The position numbers and the translations under genes are program-made. DNA of 64,000 nt, from positions 16,960,015 through 17,024,014 of the forward strand of contig NC_036461.1 of NCBI RefSeq assembly GCF_002775205.1, written 5' to 3'. The notes beneath the pieces are model-generated. The model ran no database searches, was not told the origin of the DNA, and worked only from the letters and a program-made list of their open reading frames with translations. Source of the stretch: Xiphophorus maculatus. Lineage: Eukaryota > Chordata > Actinopteri > Cyprinodontiformes > Poeciliidae. Below, in pieces: positions 35,501 through 45,111 of the stretch; position 1 is the first letter of the stretch; each line of letters opens with the position of its first letter.

Positions 35501-36315
35501 GACCGTAACCTGTCTGCTTTGTGCCTGCATTCTTCCTGGTTCAGGGATTCAGATAAAAGAAGAGCCGGACTCAGAGGAGTGGCAGCTCAGCGGGGACTCC
35601 ACGCTGAACCCCAGCGACCTGAACAACCTGCGGGTCCCCATGGGAGACGAGGACATGGACACGGCGGGCGGGGACGGCAAACGGCTCCGCAGGGTGGCCT
35701 GCACCTGCCCCAACTGCAAGGAGTCAGGAGGAAGGTGGGCGTTCGATGAAACCACGCTCTGCTCACAGGGTTCCCACGCAGTCTGCAGACATGATGCCTT
35801 GTCCAACTCATCTTTCGTCTGTCCCTCCTCAGTCATGTCCTACTTTTTCCTCTTTTTTTGTGTCCAACATTTCTACCTTAAGTCCCTCCTTCCTCCCTCA
35901 TGTTCTTCTTTATTCTCATTTCTTTCTTGTGCCTTACTTATTAAAGTAAACTTCTTTCTTTTGTTTTAGTCAATCTTTTCTAAGTTAATCTCTTGTACCT
36001 TTCTTTTTCCTTTTGTCTTTCCTTTATTTTGTACTCCACTCCCTTTCAATGTCCTTCCTTCTACCTTTTTGTGTTCTACCTGACTTTCCTTGTCCCCTCA
36101 CCTTTTAGGTTTTTTTTTCCATCCTATTTTCTTTCCTCCCTTGTCGTTCTTTTTTGTGTCCTGCCTATCCCCCTTTCTTCCTTGTCTTTTTATATTTTGC
36201 CATAATGCATTTCCACCATTCTTTTATCTCCTTGTTTTTAAGCCTGTCATTTTTATGGATTTGTCTTTTAGAACAAATAGAAAAGGCGGAGAACTCTGGA
36301 AAGTTTCACCTGGGC

Positions 36316-36346
<31 letters not shown>

Positions 36347-39009
36347 CAGTTTGTTGATTCTTGCGTTGTGTGTGAATTGTGAGACAGTTATTTTTTGTTT
36401 TTGGGCATGTGCACTGACTGATGGCACCCTTTGAATTTCGTTGTCCTTGTGACAATGACAATAAAGATTTATCTTACCTTATCTATCTTATCTTCAGATG
36501 AAAACTCAGCATCATCCCTCTCCATTCAGACTCTTTTGACTGACTCAGTTTCCCCCCCTCTGTCTGCCTCTCAGGGGCTCCGGCGTGGGAAAGAAGAAGC
36601 AGCACATCTGCCACATCGCCGGCTGCGGGAAGGTCTACGGGAAAACGTCTCACCTGAGAGCTCACCTGCGCTGGCACAGCGGAGAGAGGCCCTTCGTTTG
36701 CAACTGGATGTACTGCGGGAAGAGGTTCACCAGGAGCGACGAGCTTCAGAGACACAGGAGGACACACACAGGCGAGTCCCTATAGCGCCCTCTCACTGGT
36801 TCCCCCAGGTGTCAGACTGCTGGGGTTAGGAGAGGACAGCCTCTGCTTGTCTAGATGTCTGTGGTGCGTTCATGGACCTTAGGAGGTTTCATAAATGAAG
36901 GTGTCATGGTGTGAGTGAGAGGTTGGGTTTATGCTTTTTTGTAATCACATTTTGAGCGTACTGTGGCTTTGAATGGTAACAAAAAAATAAAGGCTGCCGT
37001 ACATTTCTTTTTATTTTGTCCAACAATTTATAGAACCATGTGAGAAAGAAAGAAGTAAAAAAGTAGTTTGAAATGTAATGTCTATTGAATTCGAAGGTTT
37101 GGCGAAACATTTTTTTACATTGAAAATGAGGAGGAACGTCTCTAAAATGAATCAGATGATAATATAAGCAGAACATGTCGACAATTTATGAGCTGTAGAG
37201 AATTATTATTGCAGAGATTCTACAGCAGGAATCGTATTTTCTCCTCTAGATATACTTTAATCCTACCACCTTTACTGCCCTCTTGTGGTAGTAACAGCAC
37301 ATTACACTGTTCAGGACAAGCAAGTTTACTGAATAAGATCAAATAAGTTATTTAATTGCAGAAAGAAAGATTTGTAAGTGAGGAAATTTAACATTTAGAC
37401 CCTATTGCAGTTTTTTTATGTAAGAGTGCTGCTGTTTAATTAATATCCAAGGATATTAGAATGAGGAGAACCTTTACTTAAGTATATATAAACAGATTTA
37501 CTTTAATAAGTAGGTATGGGTCAGTATGATGGGTATTTATATTTGAAAATTGTGTAAATATGCTGTAGTTTCACAGTATTAATAAAAAAAAATTAAGCTG
37601 AACATATTGCATAATTTAGTTTAGAAAGTAATCAATTCTGCTTCAATTTTTTTGATTACTGGTTACTTGCCAGTAGTTGGTTGTTTTGTAGAGTGTTTTT
37701 TTCTCCATTTCTTGTAGATCTAGGCTGCAAAAAATATCATCTGATGATGAGCTTTGTGAATTAGTCTGGCTGTCATCGCTACTTTAATTAAATTTGGGCT
37801 TTTTCTGAGTTTTTGCACCATGACTGTTTGTGTTTTTAGAAATTTTGAAATATTTCTAAGAAGTGTAGCGACTCTTTGTTGAGCCTGATTGTCTGGGAGT
37901 CTAACACTGCGAGCTGCTTCAGGCTGAGCTGGAAATGCTTGATTTTCTTTTGTTGTTGACCTTGTTTGTTACATTTGGCCGTTTCTCTGAGGAAAGCTTG
38001 ATGAGTGCAACAACAGGAAACGGTCCAGAGATGGAGATGGTTTTGGTCATAGACTTGTGTTGAAAATTGCACATTGTTTACAGCTTTTAGCCTCTCTAAG
38101 TTTTTCTGATAGGGTTATTTTTTTCTAAAATATTTGGCAGCATTTGGTTTAAATGTTATTGATTGGAGGCCATGAGGAAAACGAGTTAACTTGCTTTGTT
38201 GCTGGTGTGAAGCTTCAACTTACAGTTTCTGACATCTCTGTAGAAACTTCATCATGACACTGAATCTACTCAGTTTTATTTATTTTTTGTCATTTGCCAA
38301 TTTCTCTGGCTCCTTAGACAGAAAAATATTTGAGCTATCACTGCTATTTTTTAAATTTCTGCTGCACTAGAATGAATTTGCTAAAAAAAAAATTAACTAG
38401 TTTCATATATGAAAAATGTCTCCACCTAGTGGAGAAACAACGAAATATGATTTTCTGTACGGATTTTAACACCATCTACCTGAAGCGCATTGAAATATAA
38501 ATTAAGTTGTAATAATTCTGTATTTTAAAAATGCAGTTTGAATCAAGTCAATAGTTGCATAATACATTGAATATGTGAAAGCCTCCCAGATAAACAGAAA
38601 ACATTTTAAAACAAAATTAAAATTCAACCCAAAATACCGCAACACAACATGCACGCTGACCCAGGATAGTTGTTTTTTTTCTTTTCTCTTTTCCCCGAGA
38701 CTCACTTGAACAAATGGTTTGTGTGTGTGTGTTTGTGTGTGTGTTGGATCTGCAGGAGAGAAGAAATTTGTGTGCTCCGAATGCTCCAAGAGGTTCATGC
38801 GCAGCGACCACCTGGCCAAGCACATAAAGACTCATCAGAACAAAAAGGGCGGCGTGCCCACCTCCACCTCTCCACCCACCACCGACGCCGTCATCACCAC
38901 GGACGGAACCACGCTCATCCTCCAGACCGCCACCGCCCACGACCTTGTAGCCAATCAGGAGATCCCTCTGCAGCTGGTCACCGTGGCGCCCGGTGAGGTC
39001 CTGGAGTGA
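29538..39009 (+). CDS. sp3: Sp3 transcription factor
   Basis: GC-box-binding activator/repressor. Exons: 29538-29606, 33275-33505, 33587-34186, 34956-35144, 35240-35444, 35545-35734, 36575-36771, 38756-39009. Phases agree and give 644 residues (human 781; the difference is mostly the N-terminus). Order: short acidic start ([13 protein letters not shown]); two Gln/Ser/Thr-rich activation regions with [20 protein letters not shown] and [20 protein letters not shown], both Sp3/Sp1 signatures; [10 protein letters not shown], a psi-K-x-E SUMO site matching the Sp3 inhibitory domain; the Btd box [12 protein letters not shown]; and three C2H2 fingers ([57 protein letters not shown]). The C-terminus [15 protein letters not shown] is Sp3-like. 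The intron between fingers 2 and 3 has a GC donor. Whether this is sp3a or sp3b cannot be decided here. Confidence 0.95.
30230..30500. mobile_element. Tc1-like remnant in sp3 intron 1
   Basis: GGCAAAAATATTTACATTCC, then CAAAAATAGTTCAAGCTCTGCCAGG, are typical of decayed fish Tc1-like copies. There is no ORF and no intact terminus. It lies directly left of a hAT element. Confidence 0.45.
30524..30843. mobile_element. hAT-type non-autonomous element, 320 bp
   Basis: Termini CAGTGGTTCCCAAAG and CTTTGGGAACCACTG are perfect inverted repeats over 15 bp. They are flanked by the same 8-bp sequence CACTATGG on both sides (30516-30523 and 30844-30851), the hAT target-duplication length. The interior has a C-run and no coding capacity. 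Identical flanks suggest a fairly recent insertion. Confidence 0.85.
31128..32057 (+). mobile_element. DIRS-like retrotransposon gag ORF, 309 codons, in sp3 intron 1
   Basis: An uninterrupted ATG-to-TGA ORF on the sense strand of the intron. Residues such as [37 protein letters not shown] and [16 protein letters not shown] match the gag-like first ORF of fish DIRS (tyrosine-recombinase) retrotransposons, which resembles the LAP2-alpha C-terminal region. A basic KKRKAT motif follows. No reverse transcriptase or recombinase follows within the intron, so this is a fragment or a truncated copy. The family call is from memory of these motifs, not from a search. Confidence 0.6.
32480..32501 (-). 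mobile_element. isolated hAT terminus
   Basis: 22 bp ending GGGAACCACTG are the exact reverse complement of the left end of the hAT element at 30524-30545. There is no matching target duplication with that copy, so it appears to be the end of another, otherwise decayed, family member. Confidence 0.55.
32890..33065 (+). mobile_element. LINE reverse-transcriptase remnant with hairpin
   Basis: Read on the plus strand, [14 protein letters not shown] (around 32991-33032) is the degenerate form of the conserved 'HWLPV..RI..K' block downstream of the RT core in L2/CR1/Rex-type LINEs. The preceding segment [12 protein letters not shown] also fits. Stops interrupt it, so it is a dead fragment. Confidence 0.6.
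33021..33061. repeat. perfect hairpin, 18-bp arms, 5-nt loop
   Basis: TCTCAAAGTTAATTGAGA (33021-33038), loop GCTAT, then the exact reverse complement TCTCAATTAACTTTGAGA (33044-33061). It overlaps the end of a LINE fragment, so it may be a local inverted duplication of LINE sequence. Confidence 0.9.
34320..34940. mobile_element. probable transposon-derived intron sequence next to sp3 exon 4
   Basis: The segment has many GTCTTAAA-type motifs (near 34363, 34389, 34449, 34850, 34873, 34890) and ends AAGTCTTAAATTTGAGTTGG, a pattern I associate with a widespread teleost repeat ending TTGGTGAAACCTG. It abuts the exon 4 acceptor at 34955. Family and left border are uncertain. Confidence 0.4.
35840..36250. 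repeat. pyrimidine-rich tract in sp3 intron 6
   Basis: About 400 bp dominated by C and T (CCTTCC, TTTCTT units) upstream of the zinc-finger exon. The ORFs it yields are Ser/Phe/Leu low-complexity artefacts. Confidence 0.7.
36317..36497 (+). mobile_element. retroposon 3' tail with TATCT microsatellite
   Basis: A long T-run is followed by GAATTTCGTTGTCCTTGTGA, CAATGACAATAAAG and ATCTTACCTTATCTATCTTATCTT. This 3' tail with a short tandem end is a common signature of fish non-LTR elements. It is about 80 bp from an sp3 exon. Confidence 0.5.
36772..38755 (+). other. sp3: sp3 intron 7 with GC-AG splice sites
   Basis: The donor reads ACACAG/GCGAGT, and the acceptor TCTGCAG/GAGAAG lies behind a (TG)n tract. 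Only this GC donor restores the invariant finger linker T-G-E-K-K-F. The interior is AT-rich; no element is recognised apart from a TG microsatellite at 38719-38745. Confidence 0.7.
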
Positions 39010-40459
39010 GGGAGGGGCTTCTGACAACAGGCCAATCACAGGGACCTCTTGAGCTTTTTCTCTTCCCCACTTCTTATTCTTTTTTTTTTTTTTTTTTTTT
39101 CTAAACATATGAATATATACGTAAATATATATGACAAATATATATATTTTAAGTGAAATTTATCTTGACTTTATGTTTGTTTTTTGCAGTCTTTTTTATA
39201 GGGGGGCAAAAAAGAAAACATTAAAATGTGGTTGCTATGTACATGCGTAAACACACACACACGACACATGAATTAACACTCAAGAACACAACGTGAAATG
39301 CCTTACTTTGTATGATACTCTTGTATAAAATGCTGGAGGTGCATGTTTTTTAAGCAATGGAGATGATGTGACTGTAACGGACTTTAATGTTGGAGGAGGA
39401 AGGAGAAGGAAGTCCAGAACCTCTTTCTCTCTCTCTCTCCCCCTCTCTGGGATGATCAAGGAATTTTCGTTTCTTCTTCTTGCGGCAGGAAGGTTTCGGC
39501 GCTCCGTTTGAAGCCCAGGTATAAACTGTTGAGCTGCTGCTGTCTGGACCGGACGGCTGGTTTTAAAGGAACAGTGGAAACGAGCTACGGAGCTTTAACC
39601 ATCGTCCTCCTTCCACTTCAGTTTGCGTTTTCCAGTGTTCATGTTGAACATTGTTGACCTCTCACACTTGGCCCACGTGAAACACGAGTCGGCTTTTACA
39701 CGTTTTAAAAATTTTTTTTTATTTTATCATTATTATTATTATTTGCACGCGACAGTTGTCTCCCAACAGAGCAGCGACGCTGAAAACGGAGCGCAGGTCG
39801 GAGGCAACGGTCGGACGATCCGGAACAGAGAGAGAGCAGCTTTTCCCAGCGTCTGGTCAGCTTGAGCTAAACGTCCAGTTTGTCCTCCGGAGCACACCGT
39901 CCTCTGTGCTTTTCCACATATTGCAGAAAAGAAACGCCTCTCAATTCTTGTTTTTTTCGTTTTTCTGTTGTAAATTGATCTTGTATTGCAGTCTCTTTAC
40001 TAATCTGGGTGTTATCTAAAGCAGAGCCCTCATGACGACGATCATAGCTTGTGAAGGAGAAATGTTGCCATGTGAGGAAGGGGGTGGGGGAACAATAAGC
40101 AGCAGGTTTGTCATCTGGCGCTTCGGCATCATGTGGAACGACTTTTCGCAATAACTGCTCCGATGCCAACTCTGGCCAGATGTCGTTCGAAAAGGAAAGA
40201 AAACAAAAAAGAAAGCAATCACGCCATTTGACTTTTATTTTTTTTTATTTAATGTAATCCTTTCTTCAGTTTGTCATGTTTGTAGCATTCATTTTACATG
40301 TATATTATCTTATTTTCACCGTGTTTATAGAAGCCATTACTTTAGTTAGCCGAGTTTGTTGTATCAAAACCTTATTTTAAGTAATTTTTTTAAAAAGAAT
40401 TGATGTAAAAATTGAATGTTACCTTTTGTAAAACCTTTTTTCAAATGGATCACAATAAA
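39010..40459 (+). terminator. sp3: sp3 3' UTR with poly(A) signal
   Basis: The 3' UTR contains a T-run near 39080, an AC-rich stretch near 39250 and a CT stretch near 39425. CACAATAAAAG gives AATAAA at 40454-40459, the likely transcript end. Confidence 0.6.
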
Positions 40460-41170
40460 AGTCTGAAAGCTTCCAGTTTTCGGGGGATTTGTGTTCTGAT
40501 GGCTAGAGTTATAAAACAAAAATTCATCCTGAATGAATTAAATTTGACCTGAACAGAAAGATAACACTTTTGGACCCTTGCAGAGAAATGCATGATTTCC
40601 TTCAGCCAGATGCTGCCATCATGCAGACAAATCGTATCCAAACTAATGTCAAGAGTTTCGCGGTCCTTCTCTATGAGGTGGCGAACCACCTAATTGTAGA
40701 AATATCTATTAATCAAATGTTGCATTTCTACTTGAACTGGCAAAAAAAAAAAAGATTTTCGTGTGGAAAAAAAATGCAGGAACTCATTTAATCAAGACTT
40801 AGCATGAGGAATGACATTTTTTACTCTTATTTTTATACATAATTTCCCTTCATGACACCAACCATTATCCCCAAGCCTCCCCTGTACCTTGTTACTAAAA
40901 ACCGTCTCAGTCATCATCCCAGACTCAGAGGACGAATATCAAGTTCTGTTCCTGTTGAGCTTCCACCACAGTTAGACCTGAAATCAGTGCAAACATCCAA
41001 TACAGAAAAGAAAACACAAAGTACATTCCTGCCGTGTGTGTGTGTGTGTGTGTGTTCCCCACATATACATAAAAAAACCAGAAATCTGTGTGAACCAGTT
41101 TGTGGTCGGTTCCGTCAGCAGGAAGCTCTTCACCGAGCCCATTCTTTACAGTCCAGGTCTCTGTGGATTT
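40460..41170. other. convergent sp3/uggt1 spacer and uggt1 3' UTR
   Basis: About 0.7 kb separates the sp3 poly(A) signal from the uggt1 stop on the other strand, so most of this is probably uggt1 3' UTR. A (TG)n run lies at 41035-41054. I found no clear minus-strand AATAAA within it, so the uggt1 end is undefined. Confidence 0.45.
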
Positions 41171-41190
41171 TCACAGCTCTATGTGAGGAT
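41171..41190 (-). other. uggt1: uggt1 terminal 20-nt coding exon giving HIEL C-terminus
   Basis: The preceding exon ends GTCACAG/GTACAG at 41279 (phase 1). An 88-nt intron ends in TCTCTCCTCTGGTCAG, a strong acceptor. The next 20 nt complete Asp and read Pro-His-Ile-Glu-Leu-stop. The protein thus ends in HIEL, a KDEL-like ER-retrieval signal (known on carboxylesterase 1), where human UGGT1 has REEL. Reading through the donor instead gives 46 residues with no retrieval signal. Confidence 0.75.
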
Positions 41191-44100
41191 CTGACCAGAG
41201 GAGAGAAGCAGAGGGTCATCAGAATGGAGGCGGTCGACGGTTCGGATGCAGAACTCGTCGGCTGAGGAGGTTCTGTACCTGTGACCCGCTGCTGACCCGT
41301 CGAGTGTCTCGCCCCGTCCCGCGCTCTGGACGTCTGGAAGCGTTTGATCTCCTTGTCGTAGTCCGTCCACTCCGCTACGATCCTCACCGCTGCCTGCAGC
41401 TTGGGCTCCTTCGTCATTGGATTGTTGCACTGATTGGGAAAAACCAAAACCCAATTATAGACCAGCAGGAAGTAAAACGTTCCTTAAAATAGTTACATCT
41501 TCTGGAAGTTATTAAAATATAATTCAAAAGATGTGTTTACTGGGTTTAACCTCCATTATGGCAAAATTTAAATATATTGTATCTAACCATTAGTATATTA
41601 TTTTTATGCTCCATTTACCTTTTCTGACATTATTATTTTACATTTACAAAAGTACCACAGCTACTATTATGGGTATTATATCAGCATTTCTTCTGCTAAT
41701 TGTTTAGTGTGATTGGAATTTTATTACATATGTTAATAACTTATCATTAATGACTTTAACCAATCATGTAGCATTAATTTGCATATCTATTATTATTATT
41801 ATTATTATTATTATTATGAGTGTTATGACTTATAGCAACTGCCTTTTTCCATTTTTGTATATTTAAATAATAGTACTGTTAGGAAAAATACCTTTTTCCA
41901 ACATTTATGCCACCATTATTAATGTGTTTACATATGTTGGCAATATAATATAATTTGCACAAATTATCATATTTACAGACAATTCAGAACAAAATTAGTC
42001 AGTCCACCGGTAGATTTAGATTTAAAGTAACCTTTTAGTAAACATATTTTCGTTTAGTGGCTCTAAACGAGTTTTATTTAGCCAGACTGAGGACAAAAAA
42101 TAGCTCTTCAGGCTGTAAAGATTGCAGATTCCTGCTCCATTTTCACTTCTTCCTCAACCATTAGCGCCCTCTAGTGGCTTCTGGGACATACAGCAGAAAA
42201 CGTGTTACGCTTGTTGGACACAAACATCATTACCAAATCTATCGTCTTCGCTGTCGTTTTGGAGCCGTCGTCACACCAGGTCTCACACCACAGCCACTCC
42301 TGAGGCAGAGACTTGATGGGAACCTGGTGGATCATGTTGTTGGGAAGATCCTGGAAAACACAGGAACCTGTTACAAAGCGGCGCTAAAACAGGAAAACAT
42401 GGAGCAATATTTAAACATCATGATGAGGTACGTCAAAGCTTCTGGCTACAGGAAATGACTTTAACCATTGGCAGTAAAGAGACAAAAGAACAAAAAAGAA
42501 GTTACAATATTACAAGAATAAAGTCATAATATTACGAGAATAAAGCTGAAATAAAATTAGAATAAATTCAGTAGTATTTTGAGAATAAAGTTATTGTATT
42601 TTGACTTTATTCTTGTACAACTTTCTTCTCTTTCTTTTATTTCTTTTTATTTTCGTAGCGTGGCCCTAATACTCCGTGCAGAACCAGAGTCTGACTAAAA
42701 AAAACACCTCTGACGCTTTGAGATGCAGCCACATTTGGATGGGTCATAAATGTTCCTCTCAACCTTTTTAAGCAAAACGCCAAATGGAAGCAGTATTGTG
42801 TAAAAGTGAAACGCTACGGTCAGGAGACATAAAGAGGATTGCAGGGCAGCAAACAGAGACCTGGTCCAGGTTGGACAGACTGTTGGGGTCTTGGCTGAGT
42901 CCCTGGTACTGTCCTCTGAGGCGGTCTCCCGCAGCGATCTTCCTGAACTTCTTCAAGTCGACCACGTAGAGGGCGCTGTGGAGCACACGCCACTTTAACA
43001 AGGATATGTGCAAGAAAGCAAGAGCATCCAAGAGAACAGTCGCTTACAAAAATATTCACACAATAGAATTTTTTTTTTTTTTACATTTCTAATTAAGACC
43101 AAAAACATTCCAAGAGTTCTTTTTTAGCAAGGTGTTTTATAAACGAGTCTGTGGGCGATCGTTGAGCTGAAGCACCTGATGTGGTACTTGCGCCCGGCGA
43201 GGTGGCTCGCCCAGTAGCCGGACTTCCAGAAGCGATAGCCGTCCATCTCCCTGCGGCTGTCGCAGAACGGCGTGTAGCCGTACGGAGCGCCCTCCAGGTC
43301 AAAGTCCCGCAGCTCCTTCAGGTCTGTTCGCACGATCTAACGGGAAGCAGGTCAGGGTTATGGAGCGGCCTTGTTATTAACTAGTCTAGGTTACGACATA
43401 ACTATAAACAAAAAATGCACTAAAAATCCCTGAGTTTTTATGTTGGCTTTTTGTTGTTGTTTTTTTAAAGTTTTTCTTGGCCTTTATTTGAAAGTAGCTA
43501 GACAAGAAACAGGGTAATGAGAGAGAGTGAAGACATGCGATAAATGTCGCCAGGCCAGGAATCGAACCTGCGACCACCGCCATGACGACTAAGGTCTAAG
43601 GTCATTTCTATGCATTGTAATCTGAGCACCTAATGCAATATATAAAATATCCCAACATAACGTGGGATAACAAAGCAGGTGGGTCGTGCTTTGCCCCTGG
43701 CCACCACAGCACCCCCGAGGTTTTGTGTTTTAAAAAAGCTAATACTGCGATGAAAACATGCATCGTTTCTTCTTGTAGTCGTAGAGAACGGACGGAGCGA
43801 ACCTGGTCTGCGTCCACAAACAAGATCTTATCCACAGCGAGAGGAAACAGAACGTCCAGGAAGAGGATCTTGTAGCCCCAGATGATCCTCTGCTTCTCCG
43901 TCTGCTGGTGCAACCAGCGTGGCCACTTGTACTGGACCAGTTCATACTGGAAACCATACTGCTTCGCCATGTGGGGGATGAACTCCTGCAGAGGGAAAGA
44001 TATGAAAAAAACCGCCAACTACATGAAAATACAGGATTTGAGTCATTGTACAGTCCAACAGCTATCGGTCATTTGTTTAATTTTAAAATAGAAATTAAAA

Positions 44101-45111
44101 AAGTTCACCAGGAATTTATGCCAGACGTTTCATCTAAAGAAAGTAAGGACCAAAGGCAGAAGAAAGTACGAAAGAATGAAAATGAAAAAACAAAAAAAGA
44201 AAACAAAAAAAAAGAAAGAAATGAAGAAAGGACAGAGGCATGAACGAGGAAAGAAGGCGACAACACAAGATGAACAAGGAAGGTAAAGAGGAAGGAGACT
44301 AAGACAGAATGAAGGAAGGACAGAAGAGAAAAGGAGGAAAGGCACAGAGTTAGGGAAGGAAGGAGAAAAGGAAAAAGAAATGTCAAAATAGAAAAAACAA
44401 AAGAGACGTAAGACACTAAAATGGAAGGAAAGAGAAGGTGGGAAAGAAGGAAGCAGACTAGGAAGAAAGGAAGGGAGGAAAGACACACGGTGAATAAATC
44501 TAGATTTTTGACAAATTCTGATTTTCGTTCAACAAACTCATGTCTGCCAGGATTGAGAAAAGAAAAATAACTTTCCAGACTTTTAAAAACTATGAAGGAG
44601 TTATCGATGCCTATAACAGGAGAGACCAGATTCAGAAAACAATAGGAGTCTCTAGTTATTTCACTCCTGCTCGAGTTTTAAACCAACTGCAGCTGAAACA
44701 GAAGGCGTCCAGAACAAATCCCAGCCGGTCTTCCTCCTCTACAAACGGAGGGAGGACAAATCCTACCTTGAAAGTCGGAGACAGGTAGTTCTTCAGGAAC
44801 CAGAACTTGACGGGGGTTTTGGTGTTCTTTAGGACTGACAGCATCATGATCCTGGGAGAGAAGAAGAAGAGAATGGTGACGAGGACGCTGGCTAAAATAA
44901 AAAAAATAAATAAAAAAGAGGAACCAGGATCAATGCTGCCTTTGTGTGCCGAGGAATTTAAAAAGTGTCAACCTTGATGGGATTTTTAGGAGTATTTAAT
45001 CCCCACCTGAGGAACCTCTCGTACAGATGCCCTGAAGCCACAGAGAAAATGTTGATCACGTCGTCTTTCTCCTGCTTCGGCTCCTCAGTTTTCCCTCCGC
45101 CAGTAAAGCCT
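41171..45111 (-). CDS. uggt1: uggt1 GT24 catalytic-domain exons
   Basis: Exons 45111-45007, 44851-44767, 43985-43803, 43336-43176, 42975-42861, 42350-42234, 41429-41279 and 41190-41171 encode the family-24 glucosyltransferase. Signatures in order: [65 protein letters not shown] (the DxD metal/UDP-glucose motif), [74 protein letters not shown] and [18 protein letters not shown]. This is the most conserved part of the protein and all catalytic motifs are intact. Two strongly purine-rich intron tracts, a SINE and microsatellites lie between or near these exons. Confidence 0.95.

Noticed and set aside
36772-36790. Conventional GT donor at 36777 for sp3 intron 7
   Set aside because: Combined with the acceptors near 38755 it breaks the TGEKKF linker or shifts frame; the GC donor restores it exactly.
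44105-44488. Minus-strand ORFs of 118-127 codons
   Set aside because: They are translations of a homopyrimidine tract (Ser/Phe/Leu/Pro only) in a uggt1 intron.
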